The notes: a model not told the origin generated them from the letters alone. A stretch of 64,000 nucleotides of DNA from Tamarix chinensis (GCA_030549775.1 CM060173.1:31428110-31492109); one strand, 5' to 3'; positions 34,970 through 48,831 are shown, numbered from the stretch's first letter. Made by a program: numbers and translations.

Positions 34970-35960
34970 TTGGTTAGATTACCAAATTGCCCTTCTCCTT
35001 TGTTATAATTACTAAATTGCCCTTGAGTTGGATAAATTACCAAATTACCCTCCTTCATTATCATGATTATCATTTTGCCCCTATCAATTATTATAATTTC
35101 CATTTTATCCTTTTCAATTATTATAAATACCATTTTACCCTTCTCCACTATTCCAATTATTAATTTACCCTTCTCCATAATTATAATTATTAATTTACCC
35201 TTCTCAATTATTTATAATTATTAATTTACCCGTCTCTATATTTGTAATTATTAATTTACCCTTTTCCATATTTATAAATATTAATTTACCCTTCTCCATA
35301 TTTATAATTATTAATTTATCCCTTTTCCATATTTATAATTATTAATTTACCCTTCTCCATATTTATAATTATTAATTTACCCTTTTCCATATTTATAATT
35401 ATTAATTTACCCTTCTCCATAATTATAATTACCAATTTACCCTTCTCCATTTTTTACAGTTACTATATTTCCCTTCTCCATTATTAAAATTACCATAATG
35501 CCCTTTTATTGGTTAATTTACCAAATTACCCTTATCTATTATTATAATTATCCAATCGCCCTCCTATAATCATAATTTAATTACCAATTTATCCTTCATC
35601 GTTATCATAATTACCAAGATACTCCTTACTCCCAAGTTTGCCATAAATGTCCTTTTAATTTACAAAATTACCCTTCTACCCCTTACTTCCAAATTACCAT
35701 AATATCCTTTTATTTACAAAATTACCACAATACCCCTTTTACTTTACAAATTACTATTTTACCCTTTTACATCCATAATTACCATTTTATCCTTTCTTAC
35801 AAAATTACCATTTTGCCCTTCTTTTCCAAAATTACCATATTACCTTTTACTCCCAAAATTACCACAATACCCCTCTACTTATAAAATTAACATTTTGCCA
35901 TTTTCTTATAAAATTACCATATTACCCTTTTGCCTCCTAAATTACAACTTGACCCCCTTT
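34970..35960 (+). repeat. ATTACC/ACCCTT array in F3
   Basis: This is the counterpart of the arrays at 420-1440 and 7140-8245. In this copy a more regular sub-array at 35150-35420 repeats 'attaatttacccttctccat' plus 'atttataatt' with a period of about 31 bases, suggesting recent local expansion. Confidence 0.75.
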
Positions 35961-36659
35961 ATTACACCACTTTTATTAAATTAACATTACCACATGGAAT
36001 AATAATATTAATACTCCATTAACCATATCCAACTCCACCAACTATTATATTTAATATAATGCTTATTAGCACCCACACATATTAGGCCACATTCTTGCTC
36101 AAAAATATTACTAAAATGCCCCTAGGGCTTAAAATAATATTATTCATGCATAAATGGTCACAATAACACAAGATAACATAGATAAGTACTTGACACTTTC
36201 ATTATTAGTCAAACTCTTTCCTTAAGCAACATTTCCACACATGGCATATAAACTAGCATACTTTCCCTTTTATCAATCAATACAAACAAATATATATATA
36301 TATATATATATAAAACCAAAAATATCAAGCATAATAACATATTAAAAATCTTAATGAGCTAACATACGTTTATCCATGCGTTTAAGTGGGGTTTAATGAT
36401 TACCTTAATTCCTACAACAATTGAATCTTACCGGTATCCCGATTAAAGATTCAAGCTTTAAACAGTAAAATCAACATCTAAAAATAATATCAATATTTAT
36501 TATATTAGAAATAAGAAAATCAAAACATAAGACTTTATAAATTTTACTTAAGGAAATACTTAATTTAAATATTATCATACCTTAAAATTTTTAATAAAAA
36601 TGGCCAATAAATGCAAAAACTCATGCTGCATATGCAGCATGAGCTGCATGTAAAAATAA

Positions 36660-37470
36660 GGGTGGAAGGGTCAAAGGTTGCATGAAAAAAAGGGTGGAAG
36701 GGTATTTTCGGGTTGGGGTCTTTAGGCTAGAGAAGAGGGCAGATGGGGGAGGATTTAGGGAAAGGGAATGGTACAGGAGTGAAGAGGGAGTGTAGGTGGT
36801 TGTCGAGGATGGGTTCACGGCGGCCAAGGGTGGCAGAGGCCGCAGCAGCAAGGCCACGAAGGTGGCTGCCGAGGTGGGTCGAGGTGGAGGGGCTAAGAAG
36901 GAAGGAAAAGAGAAGGGAAAAATGAAGGGGTTCAGGGACTTATTTCGGCCAAACAATGTATGAGGGTCGTAGAGGAGGTTGCATGGAGTTGAATGGTGGG
37001 TTTGGTGGCGGCAGAGGCGGTCGGACGGCGGCGAACAGTGGACTTGTAGGTGGGCTACCGAGAAAGGGGAAAATGGAGAGAAAAATAGGTGGGGAGGAAG
37101 AAGGGCTACGAGATGGCTTGAGAGGGATATTGTGGTGGTGCAAGATTGAGGTGGAGGATGGTAGGGAGTGGTGCAGGGGGTTGGTGAGGCGGCAGGAGCG
37201 GCGGAGGGCGGTGGCGATGCAAAAATAGGGGGAAAATGGAAGGAGAAGAAAGGAGAGAAGAGGGAGGTCGGGCAAGGTTTTGAGATCGAGAATTGGGGCA
37301 GAAAAATGGTTGAAGAGGAGAAGAAAAAGAATAGGGAGGGTAGGAGGGTAGGTGGTTGGTCGATGGCAAGGTGTCATAGGGTGGCAGGGAAAGGGTGATG
37401 AAGAGGGGGAAAGGGGAGCCATGCATGATGGGGTACATGGCTACCCGGTTCCAAAACGGTGAAAAAAGAC

Positions 37471-37505
<35 letters not shown>

Positions 37506-37870
37506 TTGTAGGTGGTGGTAGTGGTTGCAGGAGGTGGAAGTAGGAGGCGTTCGGGGCGGCAGACTTGATGATGAAGACTAGTCGGGGCTGCTGGGTTGAG
37601 GCAGGTGGAGAAGAAGAAGAAAGAAGGGGAGAGGGGGAAGTAGGCTGGCGTAGGGAAAAAAAAGGAAGTTGGATCGGCCCGGTAGGAGGAGAAAAGAAAA
37701 GAAGAGGAGGGCAGAGCTGGGCTATGCCTGTGCGTGTGGGGGGAGAATGGGCTCGCGGCCGAGGCGCGCAATGAGGGGAGGGCTCGCTTGGTGCGACGGC
37801 CCAAAGGAAAAAAGAGAAAAGAAAAGAAAGAAGAAAAAGGAGAAGGAAAAGAAAAATGAAACAAAAGAAA
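36660..37870 (+). repeat. Purine-rich block of F3
   Basis: This is the counterpart of the F1 and F2 blocks, with a GA-repeat at 37472-37503. The longest frame (252 codons, minus strand, 37106-37864) is Pro/Ser/Phe low-complexity. Confidence 0.7.
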
Positions 37871-38215
37871 ATGGGAAAGTAGGGGAAAATAATTTAATTT
37901 AATTTAGAAAATAATAAAATGTAATATTTTGATAAATTATCTAATTTAATAATTTAATTCGATATAATTTAATATATTGGTCCAAAAAGGCCAATTTTAG
38001 TAAAATATTAGTTTGGAAAATTATTTAAATAAAAATAATATGATAAAATAGCAAAATATTTATTTTTAATTTATTAAATACTCCTATCCACATTTATATA
38101 CTCAAAATCCATAAAATAATTAAACTAAATAATTTTAAAAGCTAATTTATTTCAAATAAAAATATTTATTAAATTATAGGTTTTCTAAAATTTTGGGGGA
38201 TTACAAGGGTGGTAG

Positions 38216-41200
38216 TGTAACACACCAAAATTTAAAATTTTCTTTAAGTGTTTAATCTTTTATTTCAAACTTCAACCTAATTAAACCCTAGCTTAATTCT
38301 CTTTTAACCCTTAAACTATAACCTTATATAATCTTTTCTTCAATAGTTTATCCTATTTTTTTCTTCTTTTTCATTTTTCTTTACCCCTCCCTTAACCTAT
38401 TTTTTTTCATTAACCGAAAACCCCAACTGATGAACCTAGCCTAACCAAACTAACCCAAAACCAACACTTCACCCCAACCATTCTCCCTTCTCATGAAACA
38501 CTTCCTAACTCTCACTCCTACCTAAAATTTCATTTTCTATGCACCAACTCCCTTTCCTTCTCTTTTCTCTACAAACCCTAAACTTCTTACCATCCATGTT
38601 TCCTTGCTAAATCATGCAATCTTCCCTACAACTCTCCCTCTTCGATCATTCACCTGACCAAACCACTCTTCCTTTCCCTTCCATTTCCTTTAGACCAATC
38701 ACCTAGCCAAATACCCCTCCATCTATTTTTTATCTTCTTTGTTTCGCAACTCTACCACCTTATTGCCTAACTTCCTTGTGTGAATGTCCTAGCATATCAA
38801 CCGACACCTCCTTTTCTTTCTCAAGTTTTCCTAGCCATTTACACATCATTGCAACCTAACAACCCCTCTCATTACCTCTAAGCCATCATTTTAGCCACCT
38901 TTCCTCACGTAGTTTTGCACCTCAGGTGCAAAACATCCACGCTTCCCCAATCCTCTTACACATAAGTCTTGCACACCCCATCCCTGTGCAACATGGAGCA
39001 CAACCATTACTTCCAACTTGTAACATGAACCTTTGATGTTTGGCTACCTTCCTTGTGTGTGAAGATCACATTGAGATTAGGTTTCATAATGAGTTGCTCA
39101 TGTTCTGGCCTTCTAAGCTTGTGTCTGTTTTGCCCCCATCAACTTAGGTTTTGGTTGGGTATTTATCTTTGGCTAGCTTTTTTGGTACTTATTTTTATTT
39201 TTTTAGTTTCTCATATATTTTTTTAGGTTGTTTTAAGGTGAAAAAGGAGGATTAATGGATGACAGAGTTTAATTTAAGTTGTGGTATTTTTTTTCTTAGG
39301 GTTGAAGTAACCCATATACTTTACTAAAATGTAAAAATTACATGATAACATATTAAAGTTCTGATATGCCAAGTTGTAATTATTATCCTAAGCATGCATT
39401 GAGATGTTGTATTTATTTTCCTAATATGTTAGCATGAAATTTTATATAAAAAACCTAATTGATTTTTCATAATATTAAATTTACAAAAGAATGTTAAAAT
39501 ATGTTTGATGTTGTTGTTTAATTACACATAATGGGTTGAGCATATTTAGGCATACTTTCACATGATAATTATTATTTGTATACCTAGGTTTATAATTATC
39601 TTTTAAGTGTACTATTCTTATATTATGCTAAAATGTATGCCTAACATGCACTATATAATGTTTATTATGAAAACATGGGATTTATAATGAGCTTGATACG
39701 TGAGTCTGGGTTTTATATGATTATACATGTGTTGGGAAAAAATAGTCATTTTCCATATCTTTTAATTTACCTACATGATCAAGCATTTTAAATTATCATA
39801 TTTTAGCATTTTTATGACAAATCATTAATGAAACTAAAATTAAAAATGGATAATATCAAGTTAATATGGATTTCAATGGTATTTTGATCATTCTTCACTT
39901 AATGCATAATGACTTTGGTAGATTGATTAGGTTGACCTTAGTATTAACTTTAACTTTAGTTTGATAGTTGACTTTAGTATTAACTTTAACTTTGGGTTGA
40001 CCATTGACATTAAGGTTAACTTGAATAATTTAAAATAATTTAAAGTGGTTAAGTATGGAAATTATAGTTTTTTGTGTGTTATGTAACTTTTTAATTACCT
40101 TATTAAAATAATAGTAATTAAAGTGAAAGATCTCAATATCAAAAATTGTGGCCCTTTTTAGGCAGCTACCTAAAAGATGTGATTTAGCCTAAGTTTTAGT
40201 TTAGATTTATTTAGTGTGCCTTAGTACCTTGATCATACTCTATATCTTAGTCCACTTAGCTCTTTAGAATTCCTAAAGGGTATACATATTTATGGATTAT
40301 GTGTCCTTGTGAGTAAGGTATTGTGCTTCCATCTTGTGCTAGTGCAACTAGAATGCCTTAGTTTCCTAGATTAACAGTCAATAGGACACTATGTTGCCTT
40401 TAAGCATTGGTATGATCAGAGTGCCTTAGTGTCTTTAAGTTGATATTATCTCCCTTGAGAAAATATAATAGAAGTAAATATTAATTGGTTATTGACGGGT
40501 CTTAATTGTTGGTATGTTAGTTACCTTTATGCACTACCTTAGATTATATTGATTAATATTTAATCTTAAATCTTAATAGAGCTATGCTCACGAGTCCTAG
40601 GTTTTGAATATATTTTTCAAGAAAGATCGTTTGTGTCCCCTTGTGTTGATTTAATTATAATAATTGAATTATTGATCGATAAGTTAGTCTCTAATTAACT
40701 ATCGGCGATCTAGGAAAACTTTCTTGTGGATTATCGAGCTCTCGATAACTCTCTCTCTTCCTCAATTTGCGTAGCTAGCTTCAGATTTAGGTAAGTCATT
40801 ACTTACCTTTACTTATAGGGTAATCTGGATGTATTTCTGCTTGAAGTGTAAGGTGATGAGTATGCTTATTAATTACTTAATTAAGTCAAGCGTATGTTGT
40901 GTTCTTATGTGGTGATTGTATGTTTGTATGAGTTATAGTTTTAATGTGGAACCATGTTAGTATGAATCTTGAATATTTTATGCGTGTATGTGAAGGGTTG
41001 AGTATGGATTGAAATTATATGATACCTTATGTTGTATTTTTATATCATAGAATTATTCGGCTCTAACGCCATTCGAAATTATTCGGCCTTAGTGCCACAT
41101 GAATTGGATCAATTGTAATACACTTCGAATCAATCACCTTTAATGCCACTTGGATTGGTTTGGCTTTAATGCTGGTTCAGCTTTAATGTTGCTTGAAATT

Positions 41201-42835
41201 AATCAGCTTTAATACCGCTTGAAATTTATCAGCTTTAATGCCGCTTAGCTTTAATGCATCTTGAAATTCATATAATAATGGAAATTTATTGTGTTGATGG
41301 AAGTGAACTAAGTGTTGTTATGTGGGCTTGATTTATGATTAATTAAATCCTTGAATAAAGTATTAAACACTTAAAGTGAAAGATCTTGAGTTAGGACTAG
41401 TATCACTCGGGGTAGCTATCCGAGTTAGGTTGACTATTCACCTGGTACCATTTTAGTGTTTTTCTATTCTGTAATCCTAGGTGCCTTAAGAGGTCCAAAG
41501 AGGCCTTCTTCTACTCTATAAGTGTCTCAATATATTTCGGCCCTATAGGGGGTATGCCTACTTAAGTGATTAAGTGTCTTATTTATTGGTGTTCTAGTTA
41601 TGTTTCTAGGTGGGATAGCTAGGGATAACACCGTTCGAGTACTATATTAGTTGTTACGATATTTTTGAGTCTCCGTCCTCAAGATAATATAATTAAATGA
41701 TTATGATCATGATAAAAAAAATATAATAATAAATTATTCTTATTCACTCATAGACTTTATATTTCTATTTCCTATGCATGTCTCTTGGTTTTATCCTTTA
41801 CAATAGTGTTGCCATATGATGCATGTCCATATTCAATTATCAAATGATCTATTATTAAAATCTCATGTGGGTCTTGTGTGCAGAATGATACCTTTTATGG
41901 TAGTATGTGTTACTTAGCATGCGCTCATGATTTTCTTATACACTTGTATCCCATGTATAGTCATGTCTAGTCATGTATTCATGAGCATGAATCTGTGATC
42001 CCATGTTTTATTGTATATATCACATGTATAATTGAGCATGAGGTATTATATGAGTAGAATGGTCTATGTATCGTATGTATGATCAAACATGAGTTATTAT
42101 ATGAGTAGAATGGTGTATATATCGCATGCATAATCAAGCATGAGTTATTATAGGAGTAGAATAGTGTATGTATCACATGTATAATTAAGTATGAGTATTG
42201 TAAGCTAAAGATTGTCATATCTTATGTGTATCATGTTTCCTTTCATGAGTTAGGTAGTCTTGATTTATTCAGTACTGGATCCGTACTAATACTATCCTAG
42301 TTGAATGAGACCTACGACAATCCACTGATGGTGGGGAGCAGGCCTCTTATGCGAGCTTGAGTTTGGATGCTGCTATTGGGTTGAAGGCTTGGTTTAAGAG
42401 AGTAGGCAATCCAAAGTTTATCCCTCAGGATTTGTTTTTATATGTATCTATTTTTGGAAGTTTCAAGTGCTGTATTAAATTTTCAAGGGTGTCGTAATTG
42501 AATTTTAATTCCCATTACTTTAATAAGCTTTTAAAAATTTAGGACTATTTCACAGGTTTTGGATGATTTATCCAGCAATGATTTTATTCGGTGAAATTAT
42601 TCACTTACCATCTACTTGTAGATATCTCCTTGTGGGAGATTATCCGCAAGGTATAGATGTTGGTTGAATTTTGTTAGATAGGTTTTAGCCTTACATCTAG
42701 TATGAGATAGATGGTGGATATTTATCTTGTGTTAGGTGTAGCGGTAATATTCCTCAAATCTTATTTTAGCTTCTGTATTATTCTTTTAAATGAAAATTTT
42801 TAGAGCTTTTGGTTTTAAAATTTTGATTTTATGGT
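38216..42835 (-). mobile_element. Reversed, diverged LTR-like repeat
   Basis: The left edge reads TGTAACACACCAAAATTT, the reverse of a TTACA-type 3' end, followed by a pyrimidine-rich stretch (38270-38940). That is what the family's purine-rich block looks like in reverse. Near the right edge, 42722-42800 reads 'gcggtaatattcctc' and 'aaatgaaaattttta', matching the reversed start of R at 12530-12590. Segment 42290-42420 matches in position the part of R near 12140-12260. The middle (39000-41900) is AT-rich without genes; it contains short GCTTTAATGCC-type repeats (41060-41270). The right boundary is approximate and no target duplication was found. Confidence 0.5.
42038..42200. repeat. 51-bp tandem repeat, about three units plus partial
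   Basis: Units begin at 42038, 42089 and 42140, with a partial unit at 42191, exactly 51 bases apart; each begins 'atgagttattatatgagtag'. Because 51 is a multiple of three, a minus-strand frame (41979-42218) stays open and shows a 17-residue repeat (FYSYNNSCLI). A single related unit occurs on the plus strand at about 12835-12900 and near 45710-45770. No gene is claimed. Confidence 0.85.
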
Positions 42836-43469
42836 TTTGAATTTCATTGATCTATAATTCTTTTTAAGTATTCGACTTGACTTTTGCTAAAAGGGACAAG
42901 TGATTTTTGAATTTGGATTAGCTTGTGAGGATAGTGTGATTGGGTAGTGTAAGTGGCCTTATAATTTGATGTTATAATTATGTCTTCGTATATGGCCACT
43001 TGTTATTTTACATGCTTTACCTATGTTAACTCTTTATTTTATGTGTTGTGATTATTATAGTTTCATATTTAGTTTGCTTTTAAGGGGATAGTAACCCCAC
43101 TAGGTTAACCCTAGTATTTCGGGTTTGATGGATTGATAACCTTAAGGTATACCTTGCTAGATGTAGCATGGTGTGATATAAATTATAATATATTTGTTGA
43201 GTAGTTTTACTTTTTGGAATTGTAAGAAACTTAAGTTTGTAATCCTGATGGCGATGTTTAAATAAATGTGTTATTTTCTATTGGAAGAAATTTAGAATTG
43301 TGATAATGATAATGTTGAGGTTTAGGTAGAAGAAGGAAGGGTAAATAAAAGAGAAAAATATACTAATAATTTACTAGCAAGTGGAGACAAATTGACACAT
43401 GATACGTGCTTTATTTTTAAATTTTCATCACCCCCTCAATCATCATTAATTGCACCTTTCTAGCGCATT
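42836..43469. other. AT-rich spacer and 3' flank of SWEET fragment B
   Basis: No gene is seen. From about 43325 to 43469 the sequence matches the 3' flank of the other two SWEET-like copies ('gacaaattgacacatgatac'). Confidence 0.5.
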
Positions 43470-43866
43470 TCATGCTCCTGTGTCCACTGCTACAACTTGG
43501 GTTAAATCCATCTCGGTGATAAGGTTAGTTTCTGCTTGCGTGGATTTGTAATATACTGCATAGAGTATGAGGTGGAAAGCCCCAAATAAAGCCCCAAGAG
43601 CACTAGCTGTCTGCAAATGGAAGTTATTTCCATGCATGTAAGTTACCAACATATATATATATATAAGATAGCAAAAGAGTATATGCACACACACAGACTT
43701 ACGAAGACATATATATCGAATGGGTTGATACAATATAAACCCAAAACCAAAGTAGTAAAGATGGCCGAAATAATGATCTTGAGGAGTATGACTACGATGA
43801 CTTTGAGCCTCTTATTCGCTTCGTCGGAAGAGATCGCAAAGAGCAACAGATACATGAACTCAACAG
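43470..43866 (-). pseudogene. SWEET-like fragment B (3' half only)
   Basis: Exon 4 (43470-43610, 141 bp) encodes the last helix (SALGALFGAFHLILYAVYY) and the same C-terminal tail as the other copies (ends VAVDTGA). The tail of exon 3 (43703-43866) encodes MYLLLFAISSDEANKRLKV, then TM4-like sequence and then NPFDIYVF, with the same TM5-TM6 deletion. The reading frame within the fragment is open and the GTAAGT donor is intact. At 43866 the homology stops and decayed copia reverse-transcriptase sequence begins, so exons 1-2 and most of exon 3 are missing. Confidence 0.8.
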
Positions 43867-46800
43867 ATCGTAGTAGTCTATTGACATCTTCTTATACCCT
43901 TATTAAGACATAAACAACTCAAACTTAATGTACCACTATCTCGATGCCTAATTTAGCCTATACAAGCATCTTGCATGTGATATCCTCCCTGCCTTTCAAC
44001 TCAAAACTTTCTACTTGTTTCATGTAAATATCCTCCTTAAGGTCACCATGAAGGAATTTTTTTTATTGTCAAGTTGCTCCAACTCTAAATCTTGAATGGA
44101 AGCCAGCACTAGAATCACACGAATAGATTTCATCGTTACCACTAGAGAGAAATTTTTATCATAGTCAACCCATTGCATTTGGCGAAACCCCTTGATCATC
44201 AACTTTGCCTTATGCCAAAAATTGCTCTTACCCTCCTTATGCTTGATCTTGAAGACCCATCCTTTATTCAAGACTTTTCTCCCACTTGGCCTCTCCACAA
44301 GTCTGTAGGTGTTGTTCCTTTAAAGGGATCTCATTTCTTCCTTCATTACCGTCACCCACTTCTCTTTGTAAGCATCTTCAAAGGCCTTACCATAGCATAG
44401 AGTCTCTCCACCTTTTGAAACTAACACATAGTTCATTATAGGGTGCTCGCTCATTAATATCTATCTTCTAGTGGATCTTTGTACTTCTTGTATGTCTCTA
44501 GGGCCGACGGGTCCTTGGCGTTGATTTTGCTTTGGCTCTGGATGTTCATTCACCGCTCCCTCATCTTATCCCTCAAACATTTCTTATTTTGAGTCAAAAT
44601 GTGTCTTAGTTACTCCTCTTAGATCATCCCTTCCCATCAAGCCTTCTGTTTTTGATTTATCACTAGATTCCACAAGAACATCAATGTAGGCCTCCATTCT
44701 CCCATCCTTAGTGAATTCTTTGATGATCTAGTCCTAAAAGAATATAGCATCCCTACTTTGTATGACATTCTTAGCTATCATATTGTACAACTTATAGCCA
44801 AACTTTTCTTCACCAGATTTAATGAACACATACTAAAGAGAATTTTTGTCCAATTTTATCCTCTTATCCCTTGGTATGTGCACAAACACCCAATAGCTAA
44901 ACACACTTAGGTGGTTATAACTTACATCCCTATCAATCCATATTCCCTCGACCAAATTACCATGTAGAGAATTTGATGGAGACAAGTTGATAAAGGGCAT
45001 GTCGTTTGTAAAGCTTCCACCCAAAATAATATTAGAAGCTTTACATGTGAGAGTATATACTTTACCCTCTGCAACATTGTATGATTCATCTATTGCTTCA
45101 CTCCTTTGTGTGGAGAGTTTTTAGGAACAATCTACTTATGTTAGATTCCATGAGCCTTATAGTATTTATCAAATGGACCAAGGTATTCACCTCCATTGTT
45201 TGTATGAATACACTTCAACTTCCTCCTACTCTCATGCTTTACTTTAGCATGAAAGACGTTTAAGTTAATCAAAATTTAATCCTAGGTCATCATGGAATAT
45301 GCCCAACCTTCTTTGATGGGTCATTGATGAATTTCACAAAATATGACGATCCACCCAATTACTTCACCTTCAGTAGGCCAAAAACATCTAAAAATACTCA
45401 ACTAAGTTTCCTCGTTCCTCATTCGGTGACACTCTTAACAAAGTGGCCTCAGTCTTGTTTGCTTAATACACAGTGATTGCATCAGCTAGCCTTAACCTCT
45501 CAAACCTCTAGCATGATACCTTGATTGGTGATAAGCTTTACACCCTTCTCACTCATATGGACGTGCCTGTGATACCATACATTATAAAAGTCTTCCATAA
45601 AGTTCACCTCAACGGTCAAACTCACATTTCCATGAGTTCGATATGGTGAGAAAAAACTTATATATGGAGGGCACATGATGCACCTAAAGTTATGGAAATC
45701 TGTAACATACGATAATCATACGTACATACGAAACACATACCATTTCACTTATACAACAACACAAACAATATCATGAAAAGTAGCATAACATCCATCATTC
45801 ACCCATAATGTATCAAGGATCATCATGCATACAATAATGAGAGTAAGGTATGTATGATATAACATACGATAAAATATATGGTCATTGATTCATGCTTACA
45901 AACACATGACTGGACATGGCAACACATAGGGATAATAGTCTATAACAAAATTCAAACTCGTACTAAGTAATACAATTATCTTAAAAAGATAGTTTTCTAA
46001 ACAAATTTATCTAGAATTATTTGTAATGATAAATGATTAAATAAATACTAATATGAATTTGAAACCATCAATAAAACCATAAAATGGATGACAAATAAAA
46101 TAATAAAATATTTTTATGAAATTTTTCTTAACAAAATATTTAAGCTTAAGGAAATTGAATTTAAAAAATACATGGTGTTAAAAGATGTATCAAGGTAGGT
46201 TTTGTAGGAGCTTTTGGATTTTATGGGATTGATTTCCTTCCCTTTTCTTTCATGGAGTCTTGGTATAGCTTTATCAAATACGGGGGAGTACATCAAGCAT
46301 GAGCCCAATGCCCTTATGTTTCACACCCATAACAAGCACCACTGCTTAAAGTTTCAAGATTCTTTGATGCATCATTTTTCATGGATGTTTGCCCCTTTTT
46401 CTTCTAGATATCTAGTTTAATCTAGGTATTGTTAACCCGATGACCATAAACACACCCACATTCACACCCACGACTATGACCACGTGGATGGCTAATATTT
46501 CTTCCTCTCTTAGAGGAGGCAACATTCACCTCAAGAAATGTTGCATGAGTTTTAGGATGTGGTGCTTAACTAGTGGGTCGTGCCTAATGGTTATTTAATG
46601 GCATTTGATTGATTTCCTCTACCAAAATTAGACATGAGATGATATCTCCATAATTTTTGAAATTATGCTCTCTATATTGTTGTTGGATGACCATATTTTC
46701 ATCATGAAGTGTAAAGAATGTGTTTTCAAGCATCTCATCATCTGTGACATATTGACCACATAGCCTCAACTTTGAGAAAATTTTAAACATGTCTGAATTA

Positions 46801-47140
46801 TATTCACTAAATGCTTCATAATCTTGCAACCTTAAGTGCATCTACTCATATCAGACATGAGGGAGGTTAGATGTTTTTAAGTGATCAAATTGATATTTAA
46901 GGCTCTTCTATAGTTTTTGTGCACTTTTAGCAATTAGATATTATTTTTTAAGGTTCTCATGTAGATGATGGAGTAACAAAGACTTCATCTTTGTGTAGTA
47001 TTATTCAACATGTTGGAGCCTTCTTTCACAGTTTCACCTCGACCAAGACTAGTTAGGTGGAGCTCAACATCTAAAGCTCGAGATAAATAATTCTTTCTAG
47101 TCACGTCTAGTGTAGTGAATTTTAACTTTATAAGGTTGGT
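43867..47140 (-). pseudogene. Decayed Ty1/copia retrotransposon (gag-pol)
   Basis: On the minus strand, gag starts near 47138; a UBN2 gag segment is at 46584-46841 (LRLQDYEAFSEYNSDMFKI..QQQYREHNFKNYGDIISCL). A CCHC zinc knuckle broken by stops (CYGCET.GHWAHA.C) lies near 46340-46290. Integrase remnants (YFVKFINDPSKKVG, near 45310-45350) and an integrase-RT spacer (SVFSYWVFVHIPRDKRIKLD, 44833-45024) follow. Last is the RT start (GWVFKIKHKEG..KAKLMIKGFRQ..DYDKNFSLVV..QLDNK, 44020-44298). RT palm and RNase H are missing because the copy ends at the SWEET junction. The stretch 45600-46150 does not read as pol and resembles 12730-13300. No LTRs were delimited. Confidence 0.8.
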
Positions 47141-48350
47141 CATTTCCCTCTTCTTCTTTTTTCAACTACAAAATAAAATGCAAAATATAAATAATGAGAA
47201 ATACAAATTACAAAGGAAATAAATTATTGAAAAATAAAATACAAAATAAAAATACTTATAAATAAAATAGTTAGTATGGAGGTTCATGCCTCTACTGACA
47301 TTTGTGAAATTACCTAGCTTTACTTTAGTTACGTGAGAAAAAATTTAGCCACATCTAATGACCCTTTATTAGTGTCTTGTAATAGAGGTTTGTGCATATT
47401 GAATCATATAACCAGTTATATGATTATCTGATCAACTTTTGATTATAGAGGTATATATATGGTGATGGGTGATGGAATTGTCAATCTAATGAGTAAGTTC
47501 TAAATTTGCGAAGTAGAAAGAAGCCAAAAACCAATCCAAATATGCCAAATAACCAAATATTGTTGTTGATAATCATGCATTTGATGTGTTAGATACTCGT
47601 AAGTCATCCAACATATATAGCACAAAACCAGGAAGTACGTACCAAAAGCATATATCCAACATATGCATTTGATGCGCTAAATACCAATCACAAAGTATCC
47701 AATTTGGTTAAGGAGAGATTGTCGCATGACGATAGTAACATCAACACACAACGAGGCATATAAAAACAAAACAAAAATACTGACGTAAACCAAAGATTCC
47801 GAGAAAAGCAAAAGGAGGGAATGTAAACCGAGGGAAGAAAAATCCGGCAGGCAGTATCCGTGGGACCGTTGCTATATGGGATAATGGGACCAAGACACGT
47901 CAGTAATTACTCGGCAACAATGATAGTATCAGGATAACTAAAGAAATTAAAATATATTTATGATTAAAATATTTTCTTATTTAAATAATCTCACTGATAA
48001 CGTATAATATAATATTAATATTCTACATCTTTTTTATTTTATAATTTATCTATATTTAATATAATAAAAAATAAGTAAAAGATGAGGAGTTATACAAAAA
48101 TTATAGTAGTATATTATTATACTATTATGACGAGAGATAAAAAAGAGTAATTACAATAAATTTGAATTACATTATGAGGATAATAAAAAGTATAAGACTT
48201 TTATTCGATACCAACATAGTTTCACATTGGCATTAATGGTTCTATAATAACAACATTCCATTTTCAGTCCGACAATTAACCCCATTGTCCCCCTAGCTTC
48301 CCCATTTTGCACTATTCTTTTTTGACTTTTGGCACAATTATATATATATA
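47141..48350. other. Copia upstream region and SWEET C distal 3' flank
   Basis: No gene is seen. It matches 14270-15580 and 15980-17530 in arm A. 'gaccaagacacgtcagtaat' at about 47889 is conserved in all three copies of this segment. A TGACGTGTC motif is of ABRE/bZIP type, but function is not implied. Confidence 0.5.
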
Positions 48351-48831
48351 TAGTGGCGGAGCTAGGATAAAAATTTCATGGTGTCCTCATGTAAAATAAT
48401 ACTCTTAACTCTTAAGTAATATCAATATATTGTGCTCAAATATAAAATTTTATATAGTTTTACAATACTATTAGTCGAGTTTTCATATTTTGAAATCGAT
48501 CTACAATAACACCATTGCTAATAGAATTAAATACATCTTTCTCTATAAATGTTACTAAACAATCTTGAAGCCATTGATCACACATTTTATTCCTTGATGC
48601 AGTCTTGATGAAATTCATTGCAAAAAATACTCGTTCAACGCTTGCAGTTGCTACCGGTAAAATTAAGGCCAATTTCACAAGCCTATAGACGAAAGGACAT
48701 GCCTTATGCTTCTTGGTTTGCACTAATTTTCTTGAAAGATCAACAAGCCCTTTCAAGCCATGAAACTTGCTATCTGATCGAACATTTCTAATATAATTCT
48801 CCAGTTGATTGTCTAACACCACAACATCAAC

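Larger units (their letters stand above)
33003..38205 (+). mobile_element. Complete-length LTR-like element F3, 5,203 bp
   Basis: It starts TGTAACACTCCCAAAATT and ends TTTTGGGGGATTACA, matching F2 end to end in order and nearly in length. Flanking 5-mers differ (TCACT and AGGGT), so there is no intact target duplication; a rearrangement or recombination with another copy would explain this. Compared with F2 it has an extra segment (about 34080-34860) that F2 lacks but R has in reverse. The parts are GGTGGATCGGTC units (33690-34035), an ATTACC array (34970-35960), a purine-rich block (36660-37870) and an AT-rich tail. There is no coding domain. Confidence 0.75.

Noticed and set aside
33003..43866. 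Full-length retrotransposon with F3 and the reversed repeat at 38216 as its LTRs
   Set aside because: The two are in opposite orientations, no primer-binding site follows 38205 and no gag-pol lies between them.
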